Both the position numbers and the translations under genes were made by a program. Under the pieces are notes generated by a model, which saw only the letters and a list, made by a program, of their open reading frames with translations, was not told the origin of the DNA and did no database searches. Below, piece by piece: positions 11,660 through 29,339 of a DNA stretch of 64,000 nucleotides; the stretch's first letter is position 1; each line of letters begins with the position of its first letter. The DNA comes from Agrocybe praecox. Its lineage: Eukaryota; Basidiomycota; Agaricomycetes; Agaricales; Agrocybaceae. The stretch covers positions 1,860,001 through 1,924,000 of the forward strand of contig OZ024847.1 of NCBI GenBank assembly GCA_964017145.1. The letters are read 5' to 3'.

Positions 11660-13005
11660 ATGGACGACGAAAAACAACGGCAAGATGAATGGGCTAATAG
11701 TCGCAAGAATAGGCTGCCATCGTTCACAGAGGTCTTGTCCAGAAGGACAAGGCCACCTGTCGATCTCTTCATGTTCTAGTACGTTCAAATGACTACGGAC
11801 ACGCTCATAATTCTAACATGAATGGTAGCCTCTTTCTACAACGAGAAGGAGCCGAAGATATCCTAGACTTTTGGTTGGACGTTCAGCAGCACGAAAATCT
11901 CTGTCGTGCTTATTTTAAAGATGTACGAAAATCAGGCCGTACAATCAAGGAAGACTGGCCGCAGTACTGGGACTATGCTAGACGAAGGGGGTCGATCTAT
12001 GGAACTGTTGTGGGGTTAAATCCGGATAGTGGGGGAACGAAGAGGAGCACAGCAAGCACAGGAGAGATGTTAACCGAACAAGACAAACGTAACTTGGCTT
12101 TAGCAGGAGAAGAGAAAGGCGCACGCTCGACCAGTCCCAGACCGCCTATGTCAGATGCCACCCGTGTTGCTTCTGCTTCCCCCGTCGACGCCCTCGACAA
12201 TGCAGGCCGCTCGTCAACACCATTCTCCCTGTCAGGCCGCACTCCTACCTTGTTCAACCTTAGGCGTGCATCGCGTGCCCCTACCATCATACCTCGCTCT
12301 GCGGCGATAACCAGAATGGACTTGATTGCATCCGCAGAGCGTATATTTTATCGCTACCTCTCACCGGCTGGTAACACCGTAAACGCGACTGAGAACCATG
12401 AAATCTATCTTCCACCCGCCCTTCGCATTCACAGTTTCCCTCTCAGCAGCAATCAAGAACCTGTATCTCAGACTGAACTTGCATTGATGGCTCAAATTCC
12501 AGACATTTTCCATGCGCAAAAGGAGTATTGCTTCCGAGCAATGGAACAAGACGCTTTCCCTCGTTTCCTCCGCTCCAAGGCGTTTGGCAATTTAACGCCA
12601 ATCTCAGCTCTGGTACGATTGGTTCTTGGCTTGATTATCCTCTGGATTGGACTCGCAGTCGGGTTTTCGCTCATCTTTTTGGATGTGCATCCCAAGTCAA
12701 AGCGGTTCTTCGTAAGTCTTTTGAACTATATTCATTATGTTTATTCATGAATTAATTTGCCATTGCAGCTTTTCATCCCTTTCTTCCTGGCTATCTTATT
12801 CCTTATTTCACATCAATACGAGTTGGATCCCATTCTCGTCTTCCTTGGTCAGTCCGAAACAACCCCCTTCCGAACTCTTACTATCCGCGAGCCCTATGTC
12901 AAGAAACTGTTACTTGGACGTGCTATCTGGGTCAGCGTCCTCGTCATAGCGTTCATGACGGCCTTGACACTGTTATTCTGGGCGGTGCCCGGACATCGAC
13001 TGTAG
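11660..13005 (+). CDS. RAX1-like RGS-domain membrane protein
   Basis: Three exons (11660-11778, 11829-12711, 12769-13005) give about 412 residues. The start is MDDEKQRQDEW; a longer frame beginning at 11818 would be intronic at its 5' end. After a short charged N-terminus comes an RGS-type helical region: LPSFTEVLSRRTRPPVDL, then FYLFLQREGAEDILDFWLDV and QQHENLCRAYF. A Ser/Thr/Pro-rich insertion (about residues 105-195) splits this region, which resumes up to FRAMEQDAFPRFLRSKAF. Three hydrophobic segments follow: ISALVRLVLGLIILWIGLA, LFIPFFLAILFLISH and IWVSVLVIAFMTALTLLFW. RGS domain followed by C-terminal membrane spans is the architecture of yeast Rax1, which works in bud-site selection. 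A role in polarity or G-protein signalling is inference. Confidence 0.8.
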
Positions 13006-13522
13006 ATTTTGAAGAGCGCCATCCATCCCGTTGGCCCCTCAGCGCACAATAGAACAGGGGCTCCGCCAGAGCCTGATAATGTACTCGTTGATCTCTTCTT
13101 TGCTCGTCCTTTTACTTTTGTTTCATACCATACCTGTCCGTCGATACCTTCCCCTTTTACTTTCCGCAGCGACATTCATGGACTGAGTGATGATCCATTT
13201 CTAATATTTTCCCTTTGACTTCTCTTTTGCCCTTACTTATTATCATTTTTCTGTTCCTGTTATTATTTTTTGACATTGGATACCCCTTCTCTTACAAGTA
13301 CACGGGGCTCTGTCCTCATCGCCGTTCATTACTCGTTTCCATCTACATTACTTTTCCTCGCTCAATCTTCTCCAATGATTCCGTATCATGTATCACCCCT
13401 TATGAATTATGAAAATTAACATTAACAAAACTTGATAAGATACACTGTTATTCGGTTCCAATATTGTGAAAAGTTACATTATATTCTAGGAGCTTGATAG
13501 TATTCGTTATATGTAGTGTTCT
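13006..13522. other. Convergent 3' spacer
   Basis: Region between the RAX1-like gene (+) and AFR1 (-), T-rich on the + strand and presumably both 3' UTRs. No gene is seen. Confidence 0.4.
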
Positions 13523-16500
13523 TCAGAAAAATTCACTGGCTTTCCAGTATTTCACCCATAGCTGAGTGTCCTTCTGTCCGAGTGGAGGTAACTCTTTCAT
13601 GGTGTCACTGAATTTCCTAACTTTGTCGGTTGACAATGAAGCTAAGCCCCCAACCTCAACATTCTCAAGGCCTCGCTCACGAAGCACTTGATCCTGGTAT
13701 GCCACTCCACGGAAGAAATCGAGCAGTTTAATGGCAGGCTAATCAGGAGAACGTCAGGAAAATAACTCTACATTCAATGACGAGATCCTTACAATTTCGA
13801 TCAATTTATCTTCAGAAGCAGTGCGTGATTGTTCTTCCAGTAAGGAAAACCATTTCGCGAAGTCAACGACTGGAAGATGTGTTGGAACCACTTTCTCTTG
13901 GACCAGAGCATCATTGACCAGGGTTATGATAGAGCTCCATGAGACTGGTTGTGGGTGGACGATGTTGAGAGCGGGAGGTGTTGGGTCGGTTGACGAGGCA
14001 ATGTCCAGTATGGTCTGCGCTACGGCATCCATTGGAACCCAAGACGCGAGCTAGAGAAAGAAAAGGAATTTCAATACGACGGAAAGGCTTTCATAAGACG
14101 AAGATGACTGACACCGATCCCGCTTGGAAGTGCGCCAAGGCGAATACTTGATTTGACCAGAATAGGTACCCAGTCCGTAGTAGCCCAAGCGCCGTTGGAA
14201 TGGCCCCCTGTAATTTGGCCGATTCTGAATGAAGTTGCTTGCACCCCACTTTCCGTCAAAATCTAAAGAAAACATTCAGTGTCATGTCCGTTTGTAATAT
14301 TCAAGTATAAACTTGGCGTACTCTTTCAGAAACATATTTACTCTCTCCGTATCCATTGCCTACGGCATACTTTGCGTCATAGATAACTTCTTCAGGATAA
14401 GGGCCTCTTGATTGATCCCAGGAGTACGAAGAGGAGATGGAAGATGTGAATAGGATCTTGATGTGAGAAGCATATTCGCTTGAGCGAGCAAGATCGATAA
14501 TGTTGCGTGTTCCTTGAACATTGGGTTCGAAAGAAGAAAGGCCAAGATTAAAGTCTAGTCTCCAAGCGTTGTGGATGATAGTGGTTACTGAGCCACGCAA
14601 CTAAGAGAAAAAATAAATACGTCAAGTCTCTGAAAATCGGTTTCAGAGAAGTAGGATAACATACCTGTTCATAATCAGAAGACGCAAGGCCTAAATTCTT
14701 CTGCGACATTTCTCCTGTCAGCTTGAGTAGTTTAGGCGAGTTCAAAAGGCTAATATCCAGGCCCTTATCCAAGAAACGTTGGGCTTGCCTCTCTTCTAAT
14801 GAAATCGAAGCCGATGAAGGTCGGTCTAAAGTGTATACCTGTTTGACCTTCTGATCCAGTAAAAGAGATGCCAGTAGTTGAGCTCCCAGATTGCCCGTTG
14901 AGCCAGTAAGTAATACAACGAGTCCATCAATAGGGCGAGGGGTACGTTGCGCTGGTACAGGCTCCGATAACTCTGCCTTGTATTTGTTGATCATGTTCTC
15001 AATTGCGTCCACTCGGTCGGCAGCCAGCACAAAGTTTTCTGGGTCGGCCACGAGTCCAGCGACAAACTCTGCGAGTTTGGTGATGCTCGGGTATGAATAT
15101 ACAGTGGTTTGGGTTATCAGTTGAGCTGCTTTGTTTGCATTTGTGGCTTGCATTGCTGCTACAATGCGGCGGCGAAGAATAGTTGCGCCTAAGCTAGAAG
15201 AGTTGATGTTCAAAACTTTAGATAGATCAATGAAAACAAAGAGGTGATGTTTACCTGTCCATTCCTTGTTCGAAAAGATCGACGGTCGACGAGAACGTAT
15301 CCCCAGAGTGAAGTTCTTCTAGCTGTGCTGTGAGCCATGCTAAAGTACTTGCTTTACTCCAAGAAGTAGGAGGGGCTACTGTATCGGTGCTTGCTGTAGC
15401 TGCAACGTGGGTATAGCTGATCAATTGTGGTCAACCTCCAATTGCAGACGAAGGAGTCAGAAAAAAAACACACATCTCGTCAATTTCTTGATCATACGCT
15501 GCCAAAGCGGCCTTTCGTTGGATAGTCCCTTTTCCTGCTCGAGGAAGCGGTTTATCGGGTGAAGAAATCAATATCATTTCCTTGAATATTTTGCTAAATG
15601 CCGGAGCAACTTTATTTGCTTCCTCGACAAACGGCCTATGGGGATAAAAATCTTTCGTCAGGAAGCTGAAAAGACGAGGATAAAATACCAAACCCACCAC
15701 AAGGTATTTCGGATGGAAGCAAGGTCTCGCTCGTTCTTGGGATCGATCGCATATGGGGGTTTGAGTTCGATGAGGACACCAGCTTGATTTCGTTCACGTC
15801 CAAACATGACCGTTCCCATAATGCTATAAGCAATGAAAGACTTAGTTAGTTTCACGATCCAGAAAGAAGAAAAAGGCAAGCGTACTGGGGACTACTCATG
15901 AGAATATCTTCCATGGGCGCTGGGACTGTTTTTTCTCCAGATGTGTGAATAATTACATCGTCTTTGCGGCCAACACTATGAAGGGAGATAGAGTTAGACG
16001 TGTTAGAATAACTTGAAGGCCTCTAGCGCACACACATTTTCCAGAGATAAGGCTTCGTAGGGTGAGGGATCCACAGATCAGAAGTTGCATATCCTTTAGT
16101 GTCAGGTAAATTCTCCACAGAGACATGATGCTGATCCGTTGTCTGGGCAAATTATCAACTTAAGCGATACGAAGGAATAGAGATGTGAATTGAAGTTGAT
16201 CGTACCAGGAATTGAGACTCATATGTTCCATCTCCTTGAGGGTCCCACCTGACCTTGATCGAGTCCCCAAAGGCCATATATTCCCAATCCCCTTCATCTT
16301 CTTTTTTACGGATAAGATGGGAAACTGCTCCAAACTCGGTCGCTCCATACGCCGGGCTGAGATAGACCCCTGACTCCGTCATGAAATCACCTAGCTTTGA
16401 GGGGACACTTCCCCCAGAGTAACTCTATAAATGAATTAGACTTTCTGTCACTGTGTCTAAAGTAGGTGGTACTTACAGCATATTCAAGGCTCGCTAAGAT

Positions 16501-17523
16501 TTTAACGGCCTTCTCATCTTGCGCCCAAATCTGAAGGAGAGCAGGGATAATCACTAGGCAATTACTTTCCGTACGGACGATGTGGTCCAGAATATTTGCT
16601 GGTGTAGGTGCCATAGGATGAGATTTCGGTGTAACTGCAGTCGGAGGATAAATGACAACAGGTGTCATTGCATATAGCGCGCATAAAACCTGAACAATAA
16701 TTCCCAAGGTGTGAAAGGGAGGCAGAGCCATGCCTGCTATTTTCAGTCTCGGCCTATAGTCGCGCATGTCCTGAACGGGTGCTAGAACAAATATTAAGCA
16801 AGCCTTCGCAACAAAAAACAACAAAGGCAACCCACGGAAGCTCGCCCAATGTACCATTGATCTAAAAGTCTGGCGAATAGTTTTCGGTAGGCCGGTACTT
16901 CCAGAAGAGTGAAGATACAGCATGGCATCGTCCATCGGAGGGCGATCGCCCTTGGGATAGGGGACGAATATATCCTCAAGTTTTTCTTTTCCGATGTTCG
17001 GATATATTACTGATAGGGGGGGTACTTCTTCAATCGAAAGGTCATACCCTGTTGACTTGATTTCTTCCACGAGAGGTTTAAGAGTCTCGCAAGTGGTGAT
17101 TAACCGACGACAAGAAGTATCCTTCATCATTTTAACTGTGGCTGCAGCCGTGTTTCGTGGAGACATAGGGTATGGCTAATTGGCACTTCAATGCTGAGTA
17201 TCAAGAGCAATGCGCCGAAAACTCACAATGTGCCCTGCCCGGATGATACCCAAGATAAGGGTATGATAGAGAAGGGTGTCCGCAAGAGCCACGATTGCAA
17301 TGACTTGGCCAGTAGAACCTTCTCTGCCTGGTCGTACATGTTGTGCTACCCTATCCGTAGCCCGTCCGAATTCAAGGTAAGATATTTTGGTGACTTCGGG
17401 TTTCCCATCCTCCGAGAAAATGAATATAGACTCATAAGGATGGTACCTGGTGTGATAGTCGATAGTCTCTGGCAATGTGACGGAGCCGTCAGATGGAGGA
17501 GGAGAGATTTCTTGGTATGCCAT
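13523..17523 (-). CDS. NRPS-like adenylate-forming reductase AFR1 (A-T-R)
   Basis: A single-module reductase that adenylates a carboxylic acid, loads it on a phosphopantetheine arm and releases it by NADPH reduction, usually as an aldehyde. The start MAYQEISPPPSDGSVTLPE opens the adenylation domain. Its core motifs follow: YLHSSGSTGLPK, AYGATEFG, VGRKDDVIIHTSGEKTVPAP and KPLPRAGKGTIQRKAAL. The carrier domain has LFEQGMDSLGAT; its attachment Ser codon is split AG|C by an intron at about 15190-15250. The thioester reductase domain has VVLLTGSTGNLGAQLL (nucleotide loop), HNAWRLDFN, and YGESKYVSE (catalytic Tyr/Lys). The C-terminus is KYWKASEFF. Many short introns splice in frame, so the gene looks intact. 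Substrate is not predictable by eye; a paralogue lies at 51.7-55.7 kb. Confidence 0.92.
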
Positions 17524-17583
17524 TAGAATGGTCGTAGTGAATATGTGGAAAGTTGTTGAAGAGTCCCCTTGTTAACTCAGAGT

Positions 17584-17591
17584 ATTTTATA
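17584..17591 (-). promoter_or_regulatory. Putative TATA box of AFR1
   Basis: TATAAAAT on the minus strand, about 61 bp upstream of the AFR1 start codon, a sensible distance for a short 5' UTR. Motif match only. Confidence 0.4.
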
Positions 17592-18931
17592 CGGATACCA
17601 GAAATATCACGGCCCATAGATGGGATCAATGAAGAAATTGATCTTCCATGTAGTTCTAATCACAGTACACCCCCGGATGGAAATTTTGCGAACTCACCGC
17701 AGAAATGTTGCATGGATGACTGGAAGTTTCATTTATCAAGATTTACGATGACGATTCTGTTACAAACTCACGCAGGAAGAAAGGCCTTTCAATTCGGCCA
17801 TCCTCACAACTGAGCCTCAGAACCTGGTGATTACACTTTCTTCCACGGAAACCAAGGAGCCAACTGGACAGTGAAGGAATTGTGGCTTCCCGGGGTGAGC
17901 GTAAGTCGATAAAAAGATCATGGTTAGTAACAACATGACGACAATAAGAGACGATCATCGCGGTGCACCAATTTATTCACCTTTACTTAGAACCTAGTAC
18001 TCGAGTTTGAGATGATATTATACTATTTACGTGAGTAGCGTGAAACGATGTGTACCGTTGTTCGGAGTTCAGGTGAAGAGACGGAATCGTCCCGGGGCTC
18101 TAAACACTGCTGGCGCCAACCGGAGTACCCCGAGGATATACTTCGAGATAAACCCTTCGGAGTTTCCATATATGGTAAGCCCGACCCGTTTATCCCAAGA
18201 ATATCCCCGGGAAACACTTGAAGATACACAGGATATTTATCTAGTCGAGTATTTCCAAGGGAAATTCCGGTCGGCGCCAGTAGCGAAACCTCTAGGTACT
18301 AGTGATGTTTTTGTTGGGAAAGGAAGGGGAAGACGTGACGTATGAGTGGGTGGCTTGGATGGTAACTAGAGCATCTAATAACGTTGCGTGGCCTAAAAGC
18401 GATGGTAAGTCAGAGCGTATCAAATACTACTTCTGTTAGGGAGTACAGAACAAGTAGGACAGTTATATGTAAAAGAACTAGACGAAATTTGAAATAAAAT
18501 CGAATGGAGAATGTGAAATCGGGTGAAAGGAAATATTTCAAGGAAAATTAAAAAAGCGACGGTGAGCCCATGTGGCTGCCTCGCATGCAGAAAAAGAAAA
18601 AGGAGAGAGGCAATGGGGAGCCTTGTGGTACGGCAATAAGAAAGCAATGAAATAACCTGAAATAACCAAGTCCACTGATTCGATAAGACGCATCACGGAA
18701 CGTGGGAAAGCGCACCTGGCTGCGCTTCGAGAGGGCGAATTTGTGTTTGATTTCCATGTGTGCGCTGAGTGCGTACCTTACAAGCGTTTTCAACATTCAA
18801 ATCAGTTGACCGTAGTCTTTGTGAGCAATCGCGGGTACTTACTTTGCATCTTGAATATCCATAAGATGAGAGCTCGGTCAGGACCCGGTGAACTTAAAAC
18901 AGTACTCGGTGATGAGTTGAAAGTAAAGAAA
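17592..18931. other. AFR1 upstream region
   Basis: About 1.3 kb between the AFR1 promoter and the mobile element. Frames on both strands are short and unrecognised. No gene is supported. Confidence 0.4.
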
Positions 18932-18939
18932 CGCTGGCC
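18932..18939 (+). repeat. 8 bp target-site duplication, left
   Basis: CGCTGGCC directly before the left inverted repeat. The same eight bases in the same orientation follow the right inverted repeat at 21569-21576. Extending to nine bases breaks identity on both sides. Confidence 0.85.
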
Positions 18940-19555
18940 CACCTCAACATCACGTTATTTGTAACTAATTAGAATGTCAGACGTATGCGGAGCGGCAAGC
19001 TAAATAGAATAGAATGTATATTTCCCACCCACTGTCAATAAAGTGGTGGATATCTCCCTTTCCCCTCAAACGCTAAGTCTTAATTCTCGTGCGCTACGCG
19101 TATAGTGCGCGCTCCCTGGTGCGTATCCGTGCATATGTGCCAGCGCATGCCTTCGGGATTGTCCGTCCCGTGCCATTCCGGCTTGCTGGCCGCGCTCCCA
19201 CGTGCTTACACATCGTCTCGCCGATGTCCCGTCACTTCCTAATTTGGAACCCGTTCCCATGTACCTTTGCTCGCTGTCTGCGACGACGACGAGGGTTATT
19301 CCTTTATCCCTCAGCTTATTCCTTCAAATATTTCTACTGTATAGATGCTATGTACTTTGTAGATAAAATACATGCCCTTTACAGTATTTATTCAGGCCAG
19401 ATATGCCAAATATATGTGTATTTTCGCAGTTTTCCTCCTCATTTTACCATTGAATACCTTCCTGATAGGCTGATTGGCCAGCTACAGCCATATAATGCTA
19501 GTTATACATGTATCCATATTATATATAATTTTTCAACAGTTTTACATAGTATATG
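18940..19555 (+). repeat. Left 616 bp terminal inverted repeat
   Basis: Pairs with 20953-21568. A 130-codon frame (beginning at 19089 on the + strand) and a 64-codon antisense frame recur identically in the other arm only because the DNA is repeated. Neither looks like a gene. Confidence 0.88.
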
Positions 19556-20952
19556 GGCCCCCAGATATCCCAGTACTGGTCCTTTAGTCCCAACATCCAG
19601 GTTACCAAATATATGCACAACTTGTGGCATTCTGTACCATTCAATTACTCCTCATATGCAGTCTTAAAGCTGTTCATGTGTGTACTGTATCACAGTATAA
19701 TTAAATTTCTTGCTCTGAGAAGCTTTGGTTGAGTAATATGCTGGTTGTACTTTCAGTCTACCTAGCTCCTGTGGTTTTTAATGATATTTTCGTGTCAAAT
19801 TTCGTCACTAAAAAAGCTTATCAATACTACATGCTTCCAAAGAAGCACTCTTGTCATGCTAAAACGCCTATCTAGTGTCGAAACTGGTCTCGGATGCATG
19901 ATCAATACATGGAAGTTAAGTAGGGATGCCAGCAGTCATAAATTCGTACAGGAATCAAATATATGCATTCAAACAGATGTGATGGTCACCCAATACTGTA
20001 TATAGGCGCCTATCGGGCTGAAATACCGGTGGGCGAGGCGTCAAAGTCAGTGCAGAGAAGATGCTCGAAATATGGAGAAATTGTCACGCTATGGAGCGTA
20101 GATTGGGTCAAATTCTTAGGTTAAACAATGGGTATGAGGGCGTACATTGCCCGCACGTAAAGCAGAAAACCGTATTATAATGGAGTATATATTGCTGACG
20201 GTATTCACTAAATAGTGCTGAGACGATATCAATGGTCACTGTTGTGACGACGTGCATATAATTTGATTGTTAAACAATTTATCAATGAATACCTTCACAG
20301 ATTTTTCACCGATCTCCCTCAAATCTTTTGTATCGTATTCTTAATAGTTCTCGTTAGATTAATATTGAGTTTAAAAGATCGATCAAGCGCGTGCAGAGTC
20401 ACACCGTCGCATATTTATCCGTTTTTGGGCGGTAATTGGTGGGCGCCTCTTATCACGACAGGATGATACTAAGTTCCGGCAGATGGGCTTATATCTGGTG
20501 CTATTATATATTGGATACTCACAATATCTATTCAGAATAGCATTTAGGCACCCAGGATGCTCCATAAAACATTGATAAAGGCACAGATATGGAGTAACTG
20601 GCAGCTGTACCTTTTTCCTTTTGGACACATGCTCGTGCAAGCAATGTTGTTGTACTACCATGAAAAGAGTATGTATATATAAATATATTTAATTTTGTGG
20701 CATTGTATACTCATGGAGAAGGTCTTTTTAGACTAGAGATTGTTATGTGTGTGCCGGAATATGGCATACATATCTGCACCTTGGTGCAAGTTTGACCATT
20801 TTAGATACTTACAATGTCTCTAATATGGCAGTAAGAGCTGGTCTCTGGCTTATATGTGCCATAATATCTGAAATATGCGACACAAAAGGCATGAGGAAGC
20901 TAGTAGGTGAGATGGCAGGCTCTGATAGGCAGTATGGTCATGTTTCTGGGTT

Positions 20953-21568
20953 CATATACTATGTAAAACTGTTGAAAAATTATATATAATATGGATACAT
21001 GTATAACTAACATTATATGGCTGTAGCTAGCCAATCAGCCTATCAGGAAGGTATTCAATGGTAAAATGAGGAGGAAAACTGCGAAAATACACATATATTT
21101 GGCATATCTGGCCTGAATAAATACTGTAAAGGGCATGTATTTTATCTACAAAGTACATAGCATCTATACAGTAGAAATATTTGAAGGAATAAGCTGAGGG
21201 ATAAAGGAATAACCCTCGTCGTCGTCGCAGACAGCGAGCAAAGGTACATGGGAACGGGTTCCAAATTAGGAAGTGACGGGACATCGGCGAGACGATGTGT
21301 AAGCACGTGGGAGCGCGGCCAGCAAGCCGGAATGGCACGGGACGGACAATCCCGAAGGCATGCGCTGGCACATATGCACGGATACGCACCAGGGAGCGCG
21401 CACTATACGCGTAGCGCACGAGAATTAAGACTTAGCGTTTGAGGGGAAAGGGAGATATCCACCACTTTATTGACAGTGGGTGGGAAATATACATTCTATT
21501 CTATTTAGCTTGCCGCTCCGCATACGTCTGACATTCTAATTAGTTACAAATAACGTGATGTTGAGGTG
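20953..21568 (-). repeat. Right 616 bp terminal inverted repeat
   Basis: Near-exact reverse complement of 18940-19555. The near identity suggests recent insertion or gene conversion between the arms. Confidence 0.88.
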
Positions 21569-21576
21569 CGCTGGCC
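21569..21576 (+). repeat. 8 bp target-site duplication, right
   Basis: CGCTGGCC immediately after the terminal GTTGAGGTG of the element, matching 18932-18939. Confidence 0.85.
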
Positions 21577-21779
21577 AGCAGCGTCAATACTTTTCAGCCT
21601 ATTTTGGGAGATCCCCGATCTCCGAACCTCAGGTATACTCGGGTTTAGCGTTTCCACTGACAAGCGATGGGCACGATTCAAGAAGAAAAAAACAACTTGA
21701 AATTGAAAATAACACTAGACCTAGATTCCAACAGATCCACCGATATTCACTCTAAATTGCATACAGATTGCATGAGCCT

Positions 21780-27070
<5,291 letters not shown>

Positions 27071-27152
27071 CTATGCGTTGCGACAGTGTAAGGATCTAAG
27101 CAAGAAATAGATCGAAGGTTACATGGTATATACAAATTCATTTCTTTTTACC

Positions 27153-28444
27153 TCAGGAGTCGGAGACTTCTGTTGGTGCGATAGTTTCCACTTTGCCGTC
27201 TTGCCAGCGAATTGTGACCGAACCATCCTGCACATCCAATAAACACGAGCATCACCGGGACAAAATGTGCGAAAAGAGGGACTCACCGCGTTCCCGAAGT
27301 ATGCAGCTTTGGCCATTTTGCAGAAGAGGCCAACTTCCACCACACCGGTTAACATTTTTATCTGGGCCATAATCTAGAAGAACAAGAAACCTGAGAGAAA
27401 AAAGAGAGTTAATATCAGGGAGATCACTAACCACATACGGATCTATCATATGTTCGCGCTCGAAAGGAGCATCGATGATGAAGTTTCCGTTGTCCGACAC
27501 TACCGGTCCAGCTAAGCAGTCAACCTGTTAGTGATCTTGTGTCTGGGCAGATAATTTCGGACGCCAACCCTTTTTAACGGCCATCCGGAGTGATGCTTTG
27601 GGTGAACCGAGAATGTGCTTCAGGTTCTGAAGAACCTTCGCATATGCAAAGGGTACCACCTCGATAGGTACTCCTTGCGCAAACTGGACCTGATTAGTTT
27701 TATGAGCTCCTCTCCAGAGCGGCACGCACGTTTGTGCCGAGATATTGAACGTTCTTTCGATGGTCTGCAACCAAGATAAAGCTATAGCCGTACTATAATC
27801 AGAGATCGACTGGTTCGAGAAGCTGGAAACACGCACGTAGTGGCTGCTTCTGCGAGCACCTTTTCGCGCAAATGACATGCCCCTCCTCCTTTGACGCAGT
27901 TCAATGCGTGGTCCACTCTTTAGCAATAGAGATAAATTAAAAAGAAACGAGTAAAATTGAAAACACGTACTCATCAGCGCCGTCCAGAGTAACATCGATG
28001 GTGGGGTATTGGTCAACATCTCCAAGGCCGAGCCCAGCTTCCACGATCAGTTGTTTCGATTGAAATCCTGGTGCAAGATACAGAAGACAGTACTGGGATC
28101 GCGGGTAGAGGCGCACCAGTTGGAATAAAGACCCGGTCTTTATTTACAGCTTCTCCTTGCTGCATGATGCGTTCCACAACATATGGGACAGTAGAACCTG
28201 ATCCAATACCGATGACCTATTTGCACAGGCTAACATCAATAAGAGCACCCTCAACATAGAAGATCCAACGCTCACTCGGTGTTCAGGCTTGACATGATTG
28301 TCGACTGCTGTGTACGCAGCAAGCTTCTTCGATAGCTCGATTGGATCCAAAGGCGCCTTCAGAGGAGAAGCTTGCAGAGATTGGCGTTCAGACAGCAACT
28401 GGCACGGCACCGAAGGCTTGCGTACCTGCAACTGGGCGGGACAT
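27153..28444 (-). CDS. RKI1: Ribose-5-phosphate isomerase
   Basis: Interconverts ribose 5-phosphate and ribulose 5-phosphate in the non-oxidative pentose phosphate pathway (RpiA type). Start MSRPVA at 28444 joins an exon reading [20 protein letters not shown]; an ATG 8 bases upstream is in the wrong frame for this. Visible motifs: the phosphate loop [33 protein letters not shown] (catalytic acidic residues), [17 protein letters not shown], and near the end [20 protein letters not shown], then [18 protein letters not shown]. It lies 275 bp downstream (minus strand sense) of the ARO1 start. Its own start faces TFB5 across about 535 bp. Pentose phosphate and shikimate genes sit together, since erythrose 4-phosphate feeds the shikimate pathway, but this may be chance. 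Confidence 0.93.
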
Positions 28445-28979
28445 TCCGACACTCTCTAGTAGCCCAAGTCCCACTACTGGCTTGATCTGTGGCGTAATGG
28501 GTGTCGCACTAGAATAAAAGTCGATGCGAAATGGATGCAAAGGGAGAATTTTCGGAAATAGGGTCCGCCGAACACATGATTGATAACATATGTACTGTAA
28601 GCCAACAAGTCAAGGAGTCTGGTAATTACACTCACGGTATATCAGAATGGATTTGCGATGGTAAAGGCATTTTGAATAGTCGAAAAGAGGGGATGGTGGT
28701 ACGGAAGAATTGAGTTCGGAATTGCAGCATGATAAATAAAGAAATTCAGCCCAGGACTAATCACGGATTACCGGGGGCCTGTGGCGGCTTTTGGGTCTTG
28801 CAAATTCCGGCTACGGGCTATGTTTTTCGGAGTCTCCTATTCCGAGACGGACGAAGTATTATCTTTCTCATGATGAGCAGAGATGTGGTCATCATCGGGC
28901 ACAGCCAAACCTGAGCGTGAGACAGCTGCTCTTGTTCCTGTACGGCCACCACAACGGCACAAATAGTTGGCGAACAACT
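28445..28979. other. Divergent promoter region RKI1/TFB5
   Basis: 535 bp between divergently transcribed housekeeping genes. Short frames only; no other gene is seen. Confidence 0.4.
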
Positions 28980-29339
28980 ATGAGAGCTATCAAAGGTGTG
29001 TTTCTCATCTATAACGCGTGTCATATCCAACTGAAGTTCTATTATAGGCATTCTCCTCACCTGGTAATCAGTAAAAGGACATAAACTTTGAGGGTTGTTC
29101 TCATGATTATTTTACTTCAGCGATCCTGCTGTTAAGCAGATTCTTCTTCTCCTCAACGAAAAGGAAAGCTTCATTATTGAAGATCTTGACGACCACCACC
29201 TTGTCATAAAAGCAGAGCAGGAGTATCGTGTACGGAAAGACTTGGAGGCTGAGGTGTGTAAAAGTCATTACTCCTCCTTACAACTTCCAGGCTTATTTGT
29301 CTACAGTTAGAAAAGAATACCTACAGCCTGGAGACTTGA
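28980..29339 (+). CDS. TFB5: TFIIH subunit TFB5 (TTDA/GTF2H5-like)
   Basis: Smallest TFIIH core subunit, which stabilises the complex and stimulates XPB in nucleotide excision repair. Three exons (28980-29017, 29121-29253, 29307-29339) encode 67 residues, matching the family's ~70. The product starts MRAIKGVFLIYNADPAVKQ, continues ILLLLNEKESFIIEDLDDHH and LVIKAEQEYRVRKDLEAELE, and ends KNTYSLET. The KGV..DPAVKQ start, the I-IEDLDDxHL core and the C-terminal helix are diagnostic. The usual CDP is ADP here, so the donor at 29018 (GTGTCA, not the commoner GTRAGT) is slightly uncertain. Too fragmented by introns to appear as a single long frame. Confidence 0.9.

Larger units (their letters stand above)
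18940..21568. mobile_element. 2.6 kb long-TIR DNA transposon, apparently non-autonomous
   Basis: The 2,629 bp element is bounded by an 8 bp direct repeat (CGCTGGCC) and ends in inverted repeats starting CACCTCAACATCACGTTATT. The arms are 18940-19555 and 20953-21568, each 616 bp. I noticed only two mismatches between them (near 19480-19505). The inner ~1.4 kb is AT-rich with no recognisable transposase; its longest unique frames are about 70-92 codons. The outer arm near 19089-19150 is CpG-rich with repeated GTGCGC/GTGCGT-type hexamers, as subterminal transposase-binding repeats often look. An 8 bp duplication fits hAT or the KDZ group; very long repeats recall MULEs (usually 9 bp). Superfamily is unresolved. 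It lies between AFR1 and ARO1, ending ~210 bp beyond the ARO1 stop. Confidence 0.88.

Noticed and set aside
11818..11828. ATG at 11818 as the start of the RAX1-like gene
   Set aside because: It lies at the 3' end of an intron. The exon 11660-11778 joins in frame and supplies the conserved start of the RGS region.
19089..19667. 192-codon + strand frame in the left transposon arm, repeated as 130 codons at 21027-21419
   Set aside because: It exists because the arms are inverted copies. The frame runs past the arm border into unrelated AT-rich DNA, lacks any motif, and has an equally repeated antisense frame.
28445..28452. Upstream ATG (MSECPAQ..) as the RKI1 start
   Set aside because: It is out of frame with exon 2 after the first intron; ATG at 28444 is in frame.
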